Counted from the first letter of the stretch, positions 1 to 8,788 are shown. The stretch is 53,737 nt of DNA from Acidobacteriota bacterium (GCA_003223555.1 QHVM01000091.1:1-53737), one strand, 5' to 3'. Notes: generated by a model not told the origin, from the letters alone. Numbers and translations: made by a program.

Positions 1-776
1 CGCTCCACCAACGTCCCGATTGCCGAGCGACCTCCCTTCCCGATGATCAGATCGCCTTCCCAGTGCCCGGGAACAGCGCGATCTTCGATCTCCGGCGGGC
101 GATCGCTGATCAGGATCGTGTGCTGGAGTCGGCCGGCACCGGATCGTTCGATCCGCATATGCGGTCGTCGCTGTGTCCGTCCCGTCCGGAGGCAGGCCGT
201 GAGCTCCTTGCGCAGCGCTCCCCGGGCCTGGACGAACAGCGTCCTGTAGATCGTCTCGTGCGAAACGCGCATGCTCAAGTCGTCAGGATAGTCACATATC
301 AACCGGGCGGCGATCTGCTGCGGAGACCAACGAGCGCGTAGGCCACGCTCGACCTCGCGGCACAACCTTGCGTCCACTGCCAGCTTCGCCGGCTTGGGTC
401 GTTGGCCTCGTCGTGTAGCCTCGCTGTCAGCGCGCCATGCGCGATAGCGGCTTCGCGTTCCGCTCCAGGCAACCTCTCGCGAGATCGTTGACGGCGCCCT
501 CCGCAGTCGTGTGGCGATCGTTCGCAGAGAGTCGCCGGCGACCAAACCGCGCGAAAGCTCCTCTCGATCTGCGAGCGACAGACGCAGGGGAGAGCGGGCT
601 TTGACTCGCCGCTTCAGCCCGCCCGAGAGCGCCAGAAAACGCTGGATTGACCTTGTCGAACAGCCCACGGCCGCGGCCGCCGTCGCAAATGTCTCACCGG
701 CCCAGATGCGGCGCTCGATCTCCGCCAGGTCCGCTTGACTCAGACGCCTTGGGTTGCCCGACCATTGACGCTCCAT
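1..776 (-). CDS. IS30-family transposase, C-terminus cut by window edge
   Basis: This reading frame is open from an ATG at 776 to the left edge, about 258 codons. It begins MERQWSGNPRRLSQADLAEI and has an N-terminal helix-turn-helix region (about residues 10-110), followed by the IS30 signature PGHWEGDLIIGKG near residues 235-250. The Asp in that signature is the first acid of the DDE catalytic triad; the other two acids lie outside the window. A Shine-Dalgarno-like GGGGAGG sits just upstream of the ATG. IS30 transposases cut and join element ends using short terminal inverted repeats. The outer end of the element should lie between 777 and about 850, but I could not define it because the other end is missing. 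Confidence 0.9.
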   Translation of the reverse strand, partial: MERQWSGNPRRLSQADLAEIERRIWAGETFATAAAAVGCSTRSIQRFLALSGGLKRRVKARSPLRLSLADREELSRGLVAGDSLRTIATRLRRAPSTISREVAWSGTRSRYRAWRADSEATRRGQRPKPAKLAVDARLCREVERGLRARWSPQQIAARLICDYPDDLSMRVSHETIYRTLFVQARGALRKELTACLRTGRTQRRPHMRIERSGAGRLQHTILISDRPPEIEDRAVPGHWEGDLIIGKGGRSAIGTLVE

Positions 777-845
777 CCTGGCCTCCCCGAGCACGTCGCC
801 CGGATCATGACCGAAATGTTGCGTCGTTCACTTGAGAGCACCCCC

Positions 846-949
846 GGATCAGCAGCGGCGCCGGTGCGCGCCGAAGGGCGCGCACGAGGCGGCCGCGTCC
901 ATGCTTCCGTTACTCGCGCGGCCGCCGAGAGGCGCCGTCTGCTGCATCC
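846..949. repeat. Long imperfect inverted repeat, folded attC-like element
   Basis: Arms at 846-862 (ggatcagcagcggcgcc) and 931-949 (ggcgccgtctgctgcatcc) are complementary along their length except for two single-base bulges. Inside are a perfect 8-bp hairpin (864-871 with 878-885) and a second 8-bp inverted repeat (890-897 with 917-924). Size and extrahelical bases resemble an integron attC site folded as a single strand. I do not find canonical GTTRRRY/RYYYAAC cores, so this is a resemblance only. It could also be a REP-like or non-coding RNA element. Confidence 0.5.
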
Positions 950-1234
950 GGTTGTTGTGCAGCGCCATAGATCCGTTGATCAGCAAAGCCATTGGTCCGT
1001 TCGAAAGGCCACGCTGCATGGGATGGCGGGTGTGGCCATGCTGCATGCCACTCGCCGGCCGCGCCCGGTGGCGCGTGCCCAGCGATCCGTAGCCGGCTGT
1101 GAAGCCGGTGATCCGTTGCACCCGCCGTGTCCGTAGCTGGCTCCGTGCCAGCTCGACGTGGGCCAGCCCATCCGGCCGCTGTTCGCCGTTTTGCCATCCG
1201 TAGCCCGCCATCCGTTGTCTGCACAACACATAAG

Positions 1235-1283
1235 TGAACAGGTCTGTACAGACAATCATATCCGCGTCATGCAGATCTGTTCA
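1235..1283. repeat. Inverted repeat TGAACAGGTCTG with an internal 12-bp palindrome
   Basis: TGAACAGGTCTG at 1235-1246 is matched by its reverse complement with one mismatch at 1272-1283. A perfect 12-bp palindrome GTCTGTACAGAC lies at 1242-1253. The same 12-mer TGAACAGGTCTG appears again at 14703-14714. It may be a protein binding site or the end of a decayed mobile element; no nearby gene decides this. Confidence 0.5.
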
Positions 1284-1435
1284 TGGCGGGAGGGCGGAGG
1301 GTGACCGACCAGGGCTGATCGCTTGCTGCGCATCTCTTTGCGAGCATCTCATACGTGCGCCCGTGCTCCGGAATGTTGTCAGGGGATCTACGTAACACAG
1401 CCGCCGACCTCCAGCCTGCCAGTGTGGCCCGGACG

Positions 1436-2155
1436 CTATCCTGGCAACCCGAACAGCCGCCGGGCCACCACCGCCGAGGTCCCGTTGAACCGCACGGCGA
1501 CGAGGTGCATTCCGGACTCGTCCGGCCGGGTCCACCGGACCGAGCCGGCCAGCACGATCCCCGTCGATTCGCGGTAGGCATGGAGCTGCAAGCCCACCGG
1601 CGTGCCGCGGGCCAGTGAAGTCCCCAGCTCCAGGCGGCAGCCGGAGAGGCCCACGTCCACGATATGGCCGGCGAGGCGCGCGCCGCCCCGCCGGTCCTCG
1701 ACCTCGACCTTCAGCAGCAGCGGCCGCCGCGTCCGGCGGCGCTCGGGGCGGGCGGGCCGCCCGGCCAAGGAGGCGGTTCGGCGGTCGGCCGCCCGGACCA
1801 GGCGCAACGCGAGGTCGTGCAGCTCGCCCGGTCCGGCGTCCGAGGAGACGTACGCGGCCGCCCCGCGCGCGAGCGCGCCGCCGTAGCTCTCCACGTCGGT
1901 CTCCGGCCCGACCACGAGGAGCGGCACGCCGTGCAGCGCGGGATGGGAGAGCAGGCGCACCTGCGCCGCTTCGCGGTCGGTGCGAGAGCCGCGGTGGGCC
2001 AGGACGAGCAAGCGCGCCGGCGGCAGCTCCCGGCGTGCCAGCGCGTCGCTCTCACTGAGCACGGTGACCTCCAGGCCGGCCTCGCGCAGCAGCTCGGAGA
2101 TCCGTTCCCGCTGAGGCCCGCCCGGACCTACGAGCAGCGCAGGCGGCGCGGGCAA
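1436..2155 (-). CDS. Receiver-like plus PilZ domain protein
   Basis: About 239 residues if translation starts at TTG 2155, just after the stop of the octaheme cytochrome gene. The same frame stays open further upstream, but there it is only the shadow of the cytochrome gene. Residues 1-110 look like a CheY-type receiver fold, but the usual phospho-acceptor Asp is not visible (the strand reads ARLLVLAHRG), so it is probably a pseudo-receiver. Residues about 130-235 form a PilZ domain: an Arg-rich RRRTRR stretch, then DVGLSGCRLE, matching the RxxxR and D/NxSxxG c-di-GMP motifs. Its place as last gene of the respiratory operon suggests co-transcription, not necessarily shared function. The start codon is uncertain. 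Confidence 0.75.
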   Translation of the reverse strand: MPAPPALLVGPGGPQRERISELLREAGLEVTVLSESDALARRELPPARLLVLAHRGSRTDREAAQVRLLSHPALHGVPLLVVGPETDVESYGGALARGAAAYVSSDAGPGELHDLALRLVRAADRRTASLAGRPARPERRRTRRPLLLKVEVEDRRGGARLAGHIVDVGLSGCRLELGTSLARGTPVGLQLHAYRESTGIVLAGSVRWTRPDESGMHLVAVRFNGTSAVVARRLFGLPG

Positions 2156-2163
2156 GGACCCGG

Positions 2164-5127
2164 CTACCGGCCGGGGCCGCCCGCCGCCGCGGTACGGGCC
2201 GCCTTGGGCTTCTCCCCTCCGACGGGCGGCCCGCCGGGGCCGAGGGTGAGGAGGTAGGACCGCACGGCCTCGATCTGCTGGTGCTGGTCGCCGCCGAGGA
2301 TCTCGGGGAACGCGTTCTCCTCCGGCTTCTCGGGGAAGTTCGAAGGCATGCGCGTGCCGGGCTGGATCTTCTGCGGGTCGGCCAGCCACTGGGCGAGCCA
2401 CGCCGCGCGGAGGCGGCCCGGCACGTTGGCCAGGTCGGGGGCCATGAAGGCCGGCTCCTGGTTGGGGAGCTTGCCCGCCACCACGTGGCACTTGATGCAC
2501 TGCCACCTGGTGAAGAGGTCGTGGCCGGCGGCCACCATCGGCGCCTGCAGCTCGGGCTTCTGCTCGTACGGGTAGGGCACCTTGTCGAGGGAGGCGAAGA
2601 AGTGGGTGACGACGTTGGTCTCGTCCTCGCTGAACTCGAAGGTGGGCATGCGCACCTGCAGCCAGGGCCGGATCTTCTTCGAGGGGTCCTTGATGAAGTC
2701 GTGCAGCCACGCCGTCTGCACGCGGGCGCCCTCGCCGATCTTCTCCTTGTCGTTGTAGAGCAGCGGCGGCGAGAGCCCCACGACCTGCAGGGTGTCCTTC
2801 TGCTCGGCCTCCAGGTTCGCCTTGACGATCTCGCGGAACGCGCCGCCGCGCTCGCCGACCTGGTGGCAGCCCTGGCAGTTCTTCTCGCGGATCAGGCGCT
2901 GGCCGCGGGCGACGAAGCGGTCGTCGGCCGAGAGCTGACGCTGGGCCGCCATCGGCACCTGCTCCTTGGTGAAGGAGAGCACCCCCGTGACGATGGCGTC
3001 GGCCTCGTCGTCGCCCACCCAGAACTTCGGCATCCGCAGCAGCTCCTCGGGCCGCTTGACCTTGTCCTTGTCGAAGACCCGTGGCTCGAGGAGCTTGCGG
3101 TGCACCCAGCCGGGCAGGGTATGGGGGATCTTGCCCTCCTCGAAGCCGAAGTCGAGCCGCTCGACGAGCTTGCTGCCCTCCTCGGTCAGCTCCACCCCGA
3201 TGGGCGCGGTCTTCTCGAAGCCCGTGATGGTGTGGCAGCCGAAGCAGCCGTAGCGCCCGATCGTCTTCTCGCCGACGAAGAGCGTGCGCTGGCGCTCGTC
3301 CATGGAGGCCAGCTTCTGCTCCACCTCCTTGATGGGCGTGCTGGCCGCGACGAGGTACTCGCGGACGATGTCGTCCCGGACCTTGGCGTCGATGGCGGGC
3401 CGGGGCCGGCTCGCGAACCCGTCGTTCTTCAGGCTCATGAGGTAGGCCGTGACGTCGGCGGCCTCCTTGTCGGTGAGCCGGAGGTTCGGCATCCGTGTCT
3501 CGTGCCAGTAGCCGCGCGGGTTGCGCACCCAGGCGTAGAGCCAGCCGGCGTTCACCTTGCTCCCGGTGCCGTCGAGGTTGGGGCCGTGGGTGCGGAACGC
3601 GGCGGCGTCGAATCCCTCGTTCAGGCCGCGCCGGTCGTTGCCCACCCGGTGGCAGGCCAGGCAGCCGACCGACTCGAACAGCTTCCGCCCCGCCTCCAGG
3701 TCACCCGCGGGCGGGGGGGGATAGGGCTCGGCGGCGCCCGCGTTGGAGACGAGATAAGCGATGACCGCGTTGGCCTCGGTGTCGTTGCGGTGCTTCTGCT
3801 CCGCGGTCTCGTCCACCCGCACGTCCCAGATCTGCGGCATCCGGGTGGGCCGAAAGCCTTTCGGCTCCTTGATCCAGCGGTAGATCCATTCCTCGTTGGT
3901 CTTGCTGGTGATGCGCGTGAGGTCGGGTCCGACCTTGCGGAAGCCCTCCCAGCCCTTGATCTTGTGGCAGCCGTAACAACCGTAGCGCTCGATGAGGAGC
4001 AGGCCGGTGTTGAGGCTCGTCGCCCGGGGAACCTCCACCATCCCCTGGTGGCACTTCATGCACTGCGCCTCCGTGTGGCCCCTGGCCATCATCGGGTAGT
4101 CCCAGAAGTGCAGCCCGTGGTAGCTGGCGGTCCCGCTGTACCGGCCCCACTTCTTCTCTTCGTCCACACTGGAGGCGGTGTGGGCCGCGTTGACGAAGCC
4201 GGTGGCCCGCCCGCGGCCCTGGTGGCACGAGGTGCAGCCGACCTTCTCCACCGGATGCGGCCCCTGCAGGTAGAACTCGAAGTTGGGATGGGTGGTGAAG
4301 GGCTGGGGCGCGTTCTCGAACCCGCGCTTGTCGATCCCGAGGTGGCACGTGGTGCAGCGGTCGACCTTCGGCGTGCCCGTGAAGACCACGTCGTCCTGGA
4401 GGCCCGTGGGCATGATCTGGTTGATCTTCAGGGAGGGGTTGGCGAAGTCGATGACGGGCAGGTTGCGCACGAAAGACACCACACCCGGCTCGATCTTGTG
4501 GAGCTTCTCCTCCAGCCGGTTGTACTCGGCGTACATCTCCTTCTGCGCGTTCTCCGCGTCGAGCTTGGTCTTCTCCAGCTCCTGGAGCCGCTTCGCCGCT
4601 TCGGCCTTGCGGGCGTTGACGTCCTCGAGCTGGAGCCGGAGGGCCTCCCACTTGCGGGTGAGGTCGTCGAGCCGGCGCCGCTTGCGCTCGGCGCCGCGGG
4701 AGCTGTCGTGGGCCGCTTCCTCGTAGTTGTAACGGGCGACGTCGATGTCGGCCTTCGTGAACCGGTACTCCTGGTCGGTGCGGTACCACTCGGCGTCGAG
4801 CTTGGAGCTGTCCTGCTCCGCCTTTCGGACCTCGTCGCGGTGGGCGGCGATCTCCTTCTCGCCCTGGGCGAGCTGGGCCTGGAGCTGCTGCCGCCGCGCG
4901 GCGTCCACCTTGCCGAGGGCCTGCTGGACCTGGTCCTGGGTGAGCTTCACCTCGAGCCCGTTGAAGCGCTTCTGGTAGCCCTTCCACTCGCGGTTGTAGT
5001 CGTCCCAGACCATGTAGGAGAACGCGAGCAGGAGGCCGATGGACGTGAGGGCGAAGACGAGGTTGAGCTTGATCGTGCGCTCGGCCATCTCCGGGTCGCG
5101 GCCCGGCTCGGGTTTGGCGGGCGGCAT
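2164..5127 (-). CDS. Octaheme c-type cytochrome with N-terminal membrane anchor and coiled coil
   Basis: 987 residues. A transmembrane segment at about 21-41 is followed by a charged coiled coil at about 60-215, then eight CxxCH heme c motifs at about residues 258, 298, 356, 384, 489, 628, 751 and 877. The first three lie close together, as in multiheme electron-transfer modules. The last five each begin a class-I-like cytochrome c domain with a later RMP motif (RMPQIW, RMPNL, RMPKF, RMPTF, RMPSN) supplying the probable Met ligand. It lies 1 nt downstream of the subunit IV-like gene in the Rieske/cytochrome b operon. It is therefore the likely electron acceptor subunit of that complex, in place of cytochrome c1 or f. 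A second Met at residue 14 is an alternative start. The coiled coil is unusual for this role. Confidence 0.92.
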   Translation of the reverse strand: MPPAKPEPGRDPEMAERTIKLNLVFALTSIGLLLAFSYMVWDDYNREWKGYQKRFNGLEVKLTQDQVQQALGKVDAARRQQLQAQLAQGEKEIAAHRDEVRKAEQDSSKLDAEWYRTDQEYRFTKADIDVARYNYEEAAHDSSRGAERKRRRLDDLTRKWEALRLQLEDVNARKAEAAKRLQELEKTKLDAENAQKEMYAEYNRLEEKLHKIEPGVVSFVRNLPVIDFANPSLKINQIMPTGLQDDVVFTGTPKVDRCTTCHLGIDKRGFENAPQPFTTHPNFEFYLQGPHPVEKVGCTSCHQGRGRATGFVNAAHTASSVDEEKKWGRYSGTASYHGLHFWDYPMMARGHTEAQCMKCHQGMVEVPRATSLNTGLLLIERYGCYGCHKIKGWEGFRKVGPDLTRITSKTNEEWIYRWIKEPKGFRPTRMPQIWDVRVDETAEQKHRNDTEANAVIAYLVSNAGAAEPYPPPPAGDLEAGRKLFESVGCLACHRVGNDRRGLNEGFDAAAFRTHGPNLDGTGSKVNAGWLYAWVRNPRGYWHETRMPNLRLTDKEAADVTAYLMSLKNDGFASRPRPAIDAKVRDDIVREYLVAASTPIKEVEQKLASMDERQRTLFVGEKTIGRYGCFGCHTITGFEKTAPIGVELTEEGSKLVERLDFGFEEGKIPHTLPGWVHRKLLEPRVFDKDKVKRPEELLRMPKFWVGDDEADAIVTGVLSFTKEQVPMAAQRQLSADDRFVARGQRLIREKNCQGCHQVGERGGAFREIVKANLEAEQKDTLQVVGLSPPLLYNDKEKIGEGARVQTAWLHDFIKDPSKKIRPWLQVRMPTFEFSEDETNVVTHFFASLDKVPYPYEQKPELQAPMVAAGHDLFTRWQCIKCHVVAGKLPNQEPAFMAPDLANVPGRLRAAWLAQWLADPQKIQPGTRMPSNFPEKPEENAFPEILGGDQHQQIEAVRSYLLTLGPGGPPVGGEKPKAARTAAAGGPGR

Positions 5128-5128
5128 G

Positions 5129-6262
5129 CTAGATGTTGAAGAATATCTCGGGCATCGCGACGATGTATTTCAGGTTCAGGGTCCAGCGCAGGACCATCTT
5201 GATCGGCAGGGCGAACATGGCCAGGACGAGGAACACGAACACCGCGAAGCGCCAGGGTCCCATCTTCTCGTAGTACTTCCGCAGGCCGACGTTGAACCTC
5301 ACGCCGCCCGGCAGGCTCACCTCACGGCGGGAGCGGGCGAGAAGCACCGGCAGCGCGCCGACGTAGAAGAGCACCAGCACGATGCCGGGCAGCTCGCGCA
5401 CGAACATGTTCAACCCGCTGATGTTGGCGTGGAAGAGCTTGACCCAGAAGTATTCCGACAGGTTGACGTTGTTGAGGGCGAGCAGCTTGTGGAGGTCCCA
5501 GTACTCGTAGGGGCCGAAGAAGTTCCAGTTGGGGCCGCGCAGGAACGTGCCGAGCATGACGAGCAGCACCCAGAGGATCACGAAGCCGAAGAGGAACAGC
5601 GTGATCTCCACCCGCCGCTCGCGGAACGTGAAATAGCCGTTCCCCCTCGGGTTGGTGTCGAGGTAGGGGATCGCCATCAGGCCGACGATGATCAGGCTCG
5701 GGAACACCACCCCGGCCAGCCACGGATCGAAGTAGACGAGCATCTCCTGGAGGCCCAGGAAGTACCAGGGCGCCTTGCTCGGGTTCGGCGTGCGGGCGGG
5801 GTTGGCCGGCTCCTCGATGGGGGCCTTGAAGACGATCCCCCAGATGACGAGCACGATGATGCCGATGACCATGCACACCATCTCGGTATACACGAGGTCG
5901 GGCCACACCCACGTCTTCTCCGCCTCCTTCGGGGTGGCCTCGAGGGGCGGCTCGCCGCGGGCGATGCGGTCGTCGTTGCCGTAGGCCTGGCTCATGCTCA
6001 GGAAGAAGAAGAAGCCGATCAGGAACAGCATGGCCACGATCGGGATGTTGTCGGGCTTGGCGACGATGAGGCGGAAGTTCGGGTCGAAGGTCGACACGGC
6101 CATGAAGGCTGCGGCCACCACGCCGACCGCCAGCCCGACCCGGGGCCGCCAGAAGGCGCGGCGGCCGATGACGAGGAAGAACGTCACCGCGACCAGGGTG
6201 ATGAAGATCGGCGGGTTGGTCAGCGAGTTGACGACGCCCTTGAGGGCGTTGACCGCACCCAT
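5129..6262 (-). CDS. Cytochrome b C-terminal domain protein (subunit IV-like)
   Basis: 377 residues starting at ATG 6262, which overlaps the preceding cytochrome b stop as TAATG, so the two are translationally coupled. It carries several hydrophobic segments. The motif [16 protein letters not shown] corresponds to the PEWY Qo-site loop of cytochrome b C-terminal halves, here with Ala in place of Glu. The protein is longer than a petD-type subunit IV (about 160 residues). The extra N-terminal hydrophobic helices and a C-terminal helix suggest additional membrane anchors. With the b6-like protein it should form the split cytochrome b core that oxidises quinol. Reading further upstream in this frame only covers the b6 gene, so I do not include it. 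Confidence 0.88.
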   Translation of the reverse strand: MGAVNALKGVVNSLTNPPIFITLVAVTFFLVIGRRAFWRPRVGLAVGVVAAAFMAVSTFDPNFRLIVAKPDNIPIVAMLFLIGFFFFLSMSQAYGNDDRIARGEPPLEATPKEAEKTWVWPDLVYTEMVCMVIGIIVLVIWGIVFKAPIEEPANPARTPNPSKAPWYFLGLQEMLVYFDPWLAGVVFPSLIIVGLMAIPYLDTNPRGNGYFTFRERRVEITLFLFGFVILWVLLVMLGTFLRGPNWNFFGPYEYWDLHKLLALNNVNLSEYFWVKLFHANISGLNMFVRELPGIVLVLFYVGALPVLLARSRREVSLPGGVRFNVGLRKYYEKMGPWRFAVFVFLVLAMFALPIKMVLRWTLNLKYIVAMPEIFFNI

Positions 6263-7068
6263 TACAGGGGCCCCGAGATGCCCCCGTCCTTGCGGACGCG
6301 CCAGAAGTGGACGGCCATCAGCACGCCGGCCACGAGCGGGATGCCCACGCAGTGCAGGACGTAGAAGCGCAGGAGCGCGCCTTCCCCGACGAAACGCCCC
6401 CCGAGGAGCGCGAAGCGGGCGTCCGAGCCGGCGTGGACCATCTTCACGTCGCCCAGGGCGAGGAGCTGCGAGCCCGGCCCCTCGTGCCCGAGCACCGGCG
6501 TCGCGCGGGCCATGTTCGAGCCCACCGTGATGGCCCAGATCGCGAGCTGGTCCCACGGCAGCAGGTAGCCGGTGAAGGAGAGCAGCAGCGTGAGCACGAG
6601 GAGGATGACGCCCACGTTCCAGTTGAACTCGCGCGGCGGCTTGTAGGAGCCGGTCATGAACACCCGGAACATGTGCAGCCACACCGTGATGACCATGGCG
6701 TGGGCGCCCCAGCGGTGGATCTCGCGCATGATGCCGAGCGGGACCTGCTCGGCCAGGTCCACGATGTCCATGTAGGCGTAGGCCACCGTGGGCCGGTAGT
6801 AGAACATCAGCAGCAGGCCGGTGAACGTCTCGACCAGGAACAGGAAGAAGGTCAGCCCACCCATGCACCAGGTGAACTTCAGCCGGATGCCGCTCTTGCG
6901 GATCTTCACCGGATGGAGGTGGAGGAAGACGTTGCTCATCACCACCAGCACCCGGTTGCGGTTGTTGGCGGGCATCCCGTGCCGGAAGATCGAGCGCCAG
7001 ATCTGGGTCTCGGTGATGTAGTCCCAGGTCCGGCTCAGGAACGGCTGGGGCGGCTTCGCGGTCGCCAT
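6262..7068 (-). CDS. Cytochrome b6-like N-terminal cytochrome b subunit
   Basis: 268 residues with four main membrane helices. Two His pairs bind the two b hemes. In the first, IHRW and WLHMFRVF are spaced H-x13-H; in the second, VLHC and AVHFWRV are spaced H-x14-H. The x14 spacing of the second pair is that of b6f-type rather than mitochondrial-type cytochrome b. The N-terminus is followed by an amphipathic region before the first helix, as in b6. It lies 7 nt downstream of the Rieske gene and overlaps the subunit IV-like gene by one base. It transfers electrons across the membrane during quinol oxidation. No cytochrome c1 or f gene is present; the octaheme protein probably replaces it. Confidence 0.93.
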   Translation of the reverse strand: MATAKPPQPFLSRTWDYITETQIWRSIFRHGMPANNRNRVLVVMSNVFLHLHPVKIRKSGIRLKFTWCMGGLTFFLFLVETFTGLLLMFYYRPTVAYAYMDIVDLAEQVPLGIMREIHRWGAHAMVITVWLHMFRVFMTGSYKPPREFNWNVGVILLVLTLLLSFTGYLLPWDQLAIWAITVGSNMARATPVLGHEGPGSQLLALGDVKMVHAGSDARFALLGGRFVGEGALLRFYVLHCVGIPLVAGVLMAVHFWRVRKDGGISGPL

Positions 7069-7075
7069 GAGCCTC

Positions 7076-7768
7076 CTACGCCTTCAGGAACGCCTCCGGC
7101 TTGGTCCACTCGCCCTTCTCGTACTGGAACTTCACCGACTTGTCGACCAGGATCTGCCCGTCGTCGGCGAGCACGATGCGGGCCCGCTCCAACGGCCGGG
7201 GCGCCGGGCCCTCGAAGTTGATCCCGCTCATGTAGAACCCGCTGCCGTGGCAGGGGCACTTGAACTTGTTCTCCGCGGTCAGCCAGTTCGGCGAGCAGCC
7301 GAGGTGCGTGCAGACCGCGATGAGGGCGTAGAAGCCGTCGGCGGTGCGCACGATCCACACCCCGAAGGCGTCCTTCCAGCGCACGTCGACCTCGCCGACG
7401 TTGTACTCGGCCGGGAAGCCCGCCTTGAAGGACTGGGGCGGCTCGAAGAGCACGTTGGGGAAGAGGAAGCGGGCGGTGGCGACGAGGCTGGAGGCGCAGG
7501 CCGCCGAGAAGGCGACCCAGCCCACCGGCAGCGACCACTTCACGAAGCTGCGCCGGGAGACGCCTTCACGCCCGGCGGGGGCGGCGGTCCTGGCCGCGGT
7601 CGAGGCGGCGACACCGGGGCCGATGGTGTTGGATCGGCCGTAGGGCAGGGCGCCGGGCGTCGTTCCCTTGTCGGGCTGCAACGGCGTCATCGGCGGAGAG
7701 CCGACGGGGCCCGACCTCGCCCCGACCGGGGGAGTCGCCTCTGCGGCCGCGTCCTTCTCGTCAGCCAT
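7076..7768 (-). CDS. Rieske iron-sulfur protein
   Basis: 230 residues. CTHLGC at about 153-158 and CPCHGSGF at about 171-178 are the two Rieske motifs that bind a 2Fe-2S cluster through two Cys and two His. A twin-arginine-like SRRSFVKW at about 71-78 precedes the single membrane helix, consistent with Tat insertion of a folded protein. The first 65 residues are a disordered Ala/Pro-rich extension, longer than usual. This is the first gene of the operon, with a near-consensus promoter about 50 nt upstream. It takes the first electron from quinol at the Qo site of the cytochrome b subunits encoded next. Confidence 0.95.
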   Translation of the reverse strand: MADEKDAAAEATPPVGARSGPVGSPPMTPLQPDKGTTPGALPYGRSNTIGPGVAASTAARTAAPAGREGVSRRSFVKWSLPVGWVAFSAACASSLVATARFLFPNVLFEPPQSFKAGFPAEYNVGEVDVRWKDAFGVWIVRTADGFYALIAVCTHLGCSPNWLTAENKFKCPCHGSGFYMSGINFEGPAPRPLERARIVLADDGQILVDKSVKFQYEKGEWTKPEAFLKA

Positions 7769-7818
7769 GAAGACCTCGCCTGATCGGATGAGTCACGCGG
7801 ACAGCCTGAAGCGGCAGC

Positions 7819-7846
7819 ATTTTATATCCGCGCTTCGCACTGTCAA
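7819..7846 (-). promoter_or_regulatory. Sigma-70-type promoter of the Rieske operon
   Basis: On the minus strand, a perfect -35 TTGACA (7846-7841) is separated by 16 nt from a -10 TAAAAT (7824-7819). This places the transcript start near 7812, about 45 nt before the Rieske ATG at 7768. It sits in the only sizeable gap between the HEAT-repeat gene and the operon and is strikingly A/T-rich for this genome. The match is direct; activity is inferred. Confidence 0.7.
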
Positions 7847-7857
7847 GGAGCGCACGC

Positions 7858-8727
7858 TCATCGTGGCCGTCCGGCCAGCTCCGCCCGGGCCGCCTCGCGA
7901 ACGCGAAGGTTCGGATCGGAGTCGCGCAGGTGCTCGAGTGCGGCGCGCAGCTCGGGGTCCGGCACCACCGCCGCGGCCTGCACCGCCTGCAGGATCGCCT
8001 CCTCCCGCTGATCGGGGGTGAGGTCGGCCACCGTCGCCAGGTGCCGGCGGTCCATCATCTGCAGGAGGACCGGAGCGGCGGCCGCGTCGCGCCGGCGCGC
8101 GAGCCCGACCGCGGCGTTCCAGCGCACGTCCTCCACCGGGTCGTTGAGGGCGACGGCCAGCGCCGCCCGCGGCGCTTCGCCCGGGAACGAGCCGAGAGCG
8201 TGCACGGCCGCCTTGCGCAGCCCGCCGTCCTCGCTGCCGGCCAGCCTCACCAGCGTCGGCACCGCCTCCGCGTCGGCGATCGCCCCGAGCGCCCAGACCG
8301 AGTAGACCTGCGTGTCGGGATCAGCCGGTGTGTCGCCCTTCGGGTCGGCGGCCTCGACGAGCGCGGGCACCGCGCGCTTGTCGCCCAGCCGGCCGAGGGC
8401 GAGGGCCAGGTAGCGCCTCACGCGGGGATCGTCCGCGGTCGCGGTCGTGAACACCCGGACCAGCTCGCCGGCGAAGCCGGGATCGCCGAGGGCCGGATCC
8501 TTGCGGGCCTGCAGGACCTTCGACAGCTCGAAGGCCGCCTGCCAGCGGCGGTTGGCGCTGCCGGTGCGCACCTCGTCGAGGTAGCCGCGCGCCCCCTTCC
8601 CCTCGGAGGCGATGAGGCCGAAGATCACGAACACCGTCACGCACACGGCCACGATGGCCATGGGGAAGATGAAGAACTGCAGGACGAGGAACGGTGTCGT
8701 CTGGCGAGCCTCGGTGCCCTCCATCAC
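7858..8727 (-). CDS. Membrane-anchored HEAT-repeat protein
   Basis: 289 residues, starting at GTG 8727 or the adjacent ATG 8724. One transmembrane helix at about 13-40 is followed by a soluble alpha-solenoid. PBS/HEAT-like repeats recur about every 31-35 residues (VRRYLALALGRLGDKRAVPAL, VYSVWALGAIADAEAVPTLV, LRKAAVHALGSF, VRWNAAVGLARRRD). HEAT repeats make protein-protein contacts and have no catalytic activity. The gene lies directly upstream of the respiratory operon on the same strand, so it could be an assembly or scaffold factor for that complex. That link is positional only, and an operon promoter lies between them. Confidence 0.8.
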   Translation of the reverse strand: MMEGTEARQTTPFLVLQFFIFPMAIVAVCVTVFVIFGLIASEGKGARGYLDEVRTGSANRRWQAAFELSKVLQARKDPALGDPGFAGELVRVFTTATADDPRVRRYLALALGRLGDKRAVPALVEAADPKGDTPADPDTQVYSVWALGAIADAEAVPTLVRLAGSEDGGLRKAAVHALGSFPGEAPRAALAVALNDPVEDVRWNAAVGLARRRDAAAAPVLLQMMDRRHLATVADLTPDQREEAILQAVQAAAVVPDPELRAALEHLRDSDPNLRVREAARAELAGRPR

Positions 8728-8788
8728 CGGCCAGTATATTGCCGATGGGCGGGGCCGAGACTAGACTGCCGTCCAGTCAACGACCTTG

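Larger units (their letters stand above)
777..1435. other. Non-coding stretch with structured repeats
   Basis: These 659 bases contain no convincing gene. Short open frames on both strands have odd composition and no recognisable domain. Several short motifs recur (variants of atccgttg and atccgtagc), together with two palindromic structures listed separately. The transposase upstream region and the outer IS end should lie at its left side, and the 3' end of the PilZ gene lies at its right side. Confidence 0.6.

Noticed and set aside
846-949. Confirmed integron attC site
   Set aside because: Fold and bulges fit, but GTTRRRY/RYYYAAC cores are absent and no integrase is visible, so it is kept only as a resemblance.
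1436-2710. Long form of the PilZ protein starting at 2710
   Set aside because: Everything above about 2155 is read inside the cytochrome gene in a wrong frame; only the C-terminal 239 residues look like protein.
2281-5139. Plus-strand open frame of 952 codons opposite the octaheme cytochrome
   Set aside because: It is the complement shadow of the cytochrome gene: low-complexity Leu/Val/Gly/His composition, no domain, and its length is due to high G+C content.
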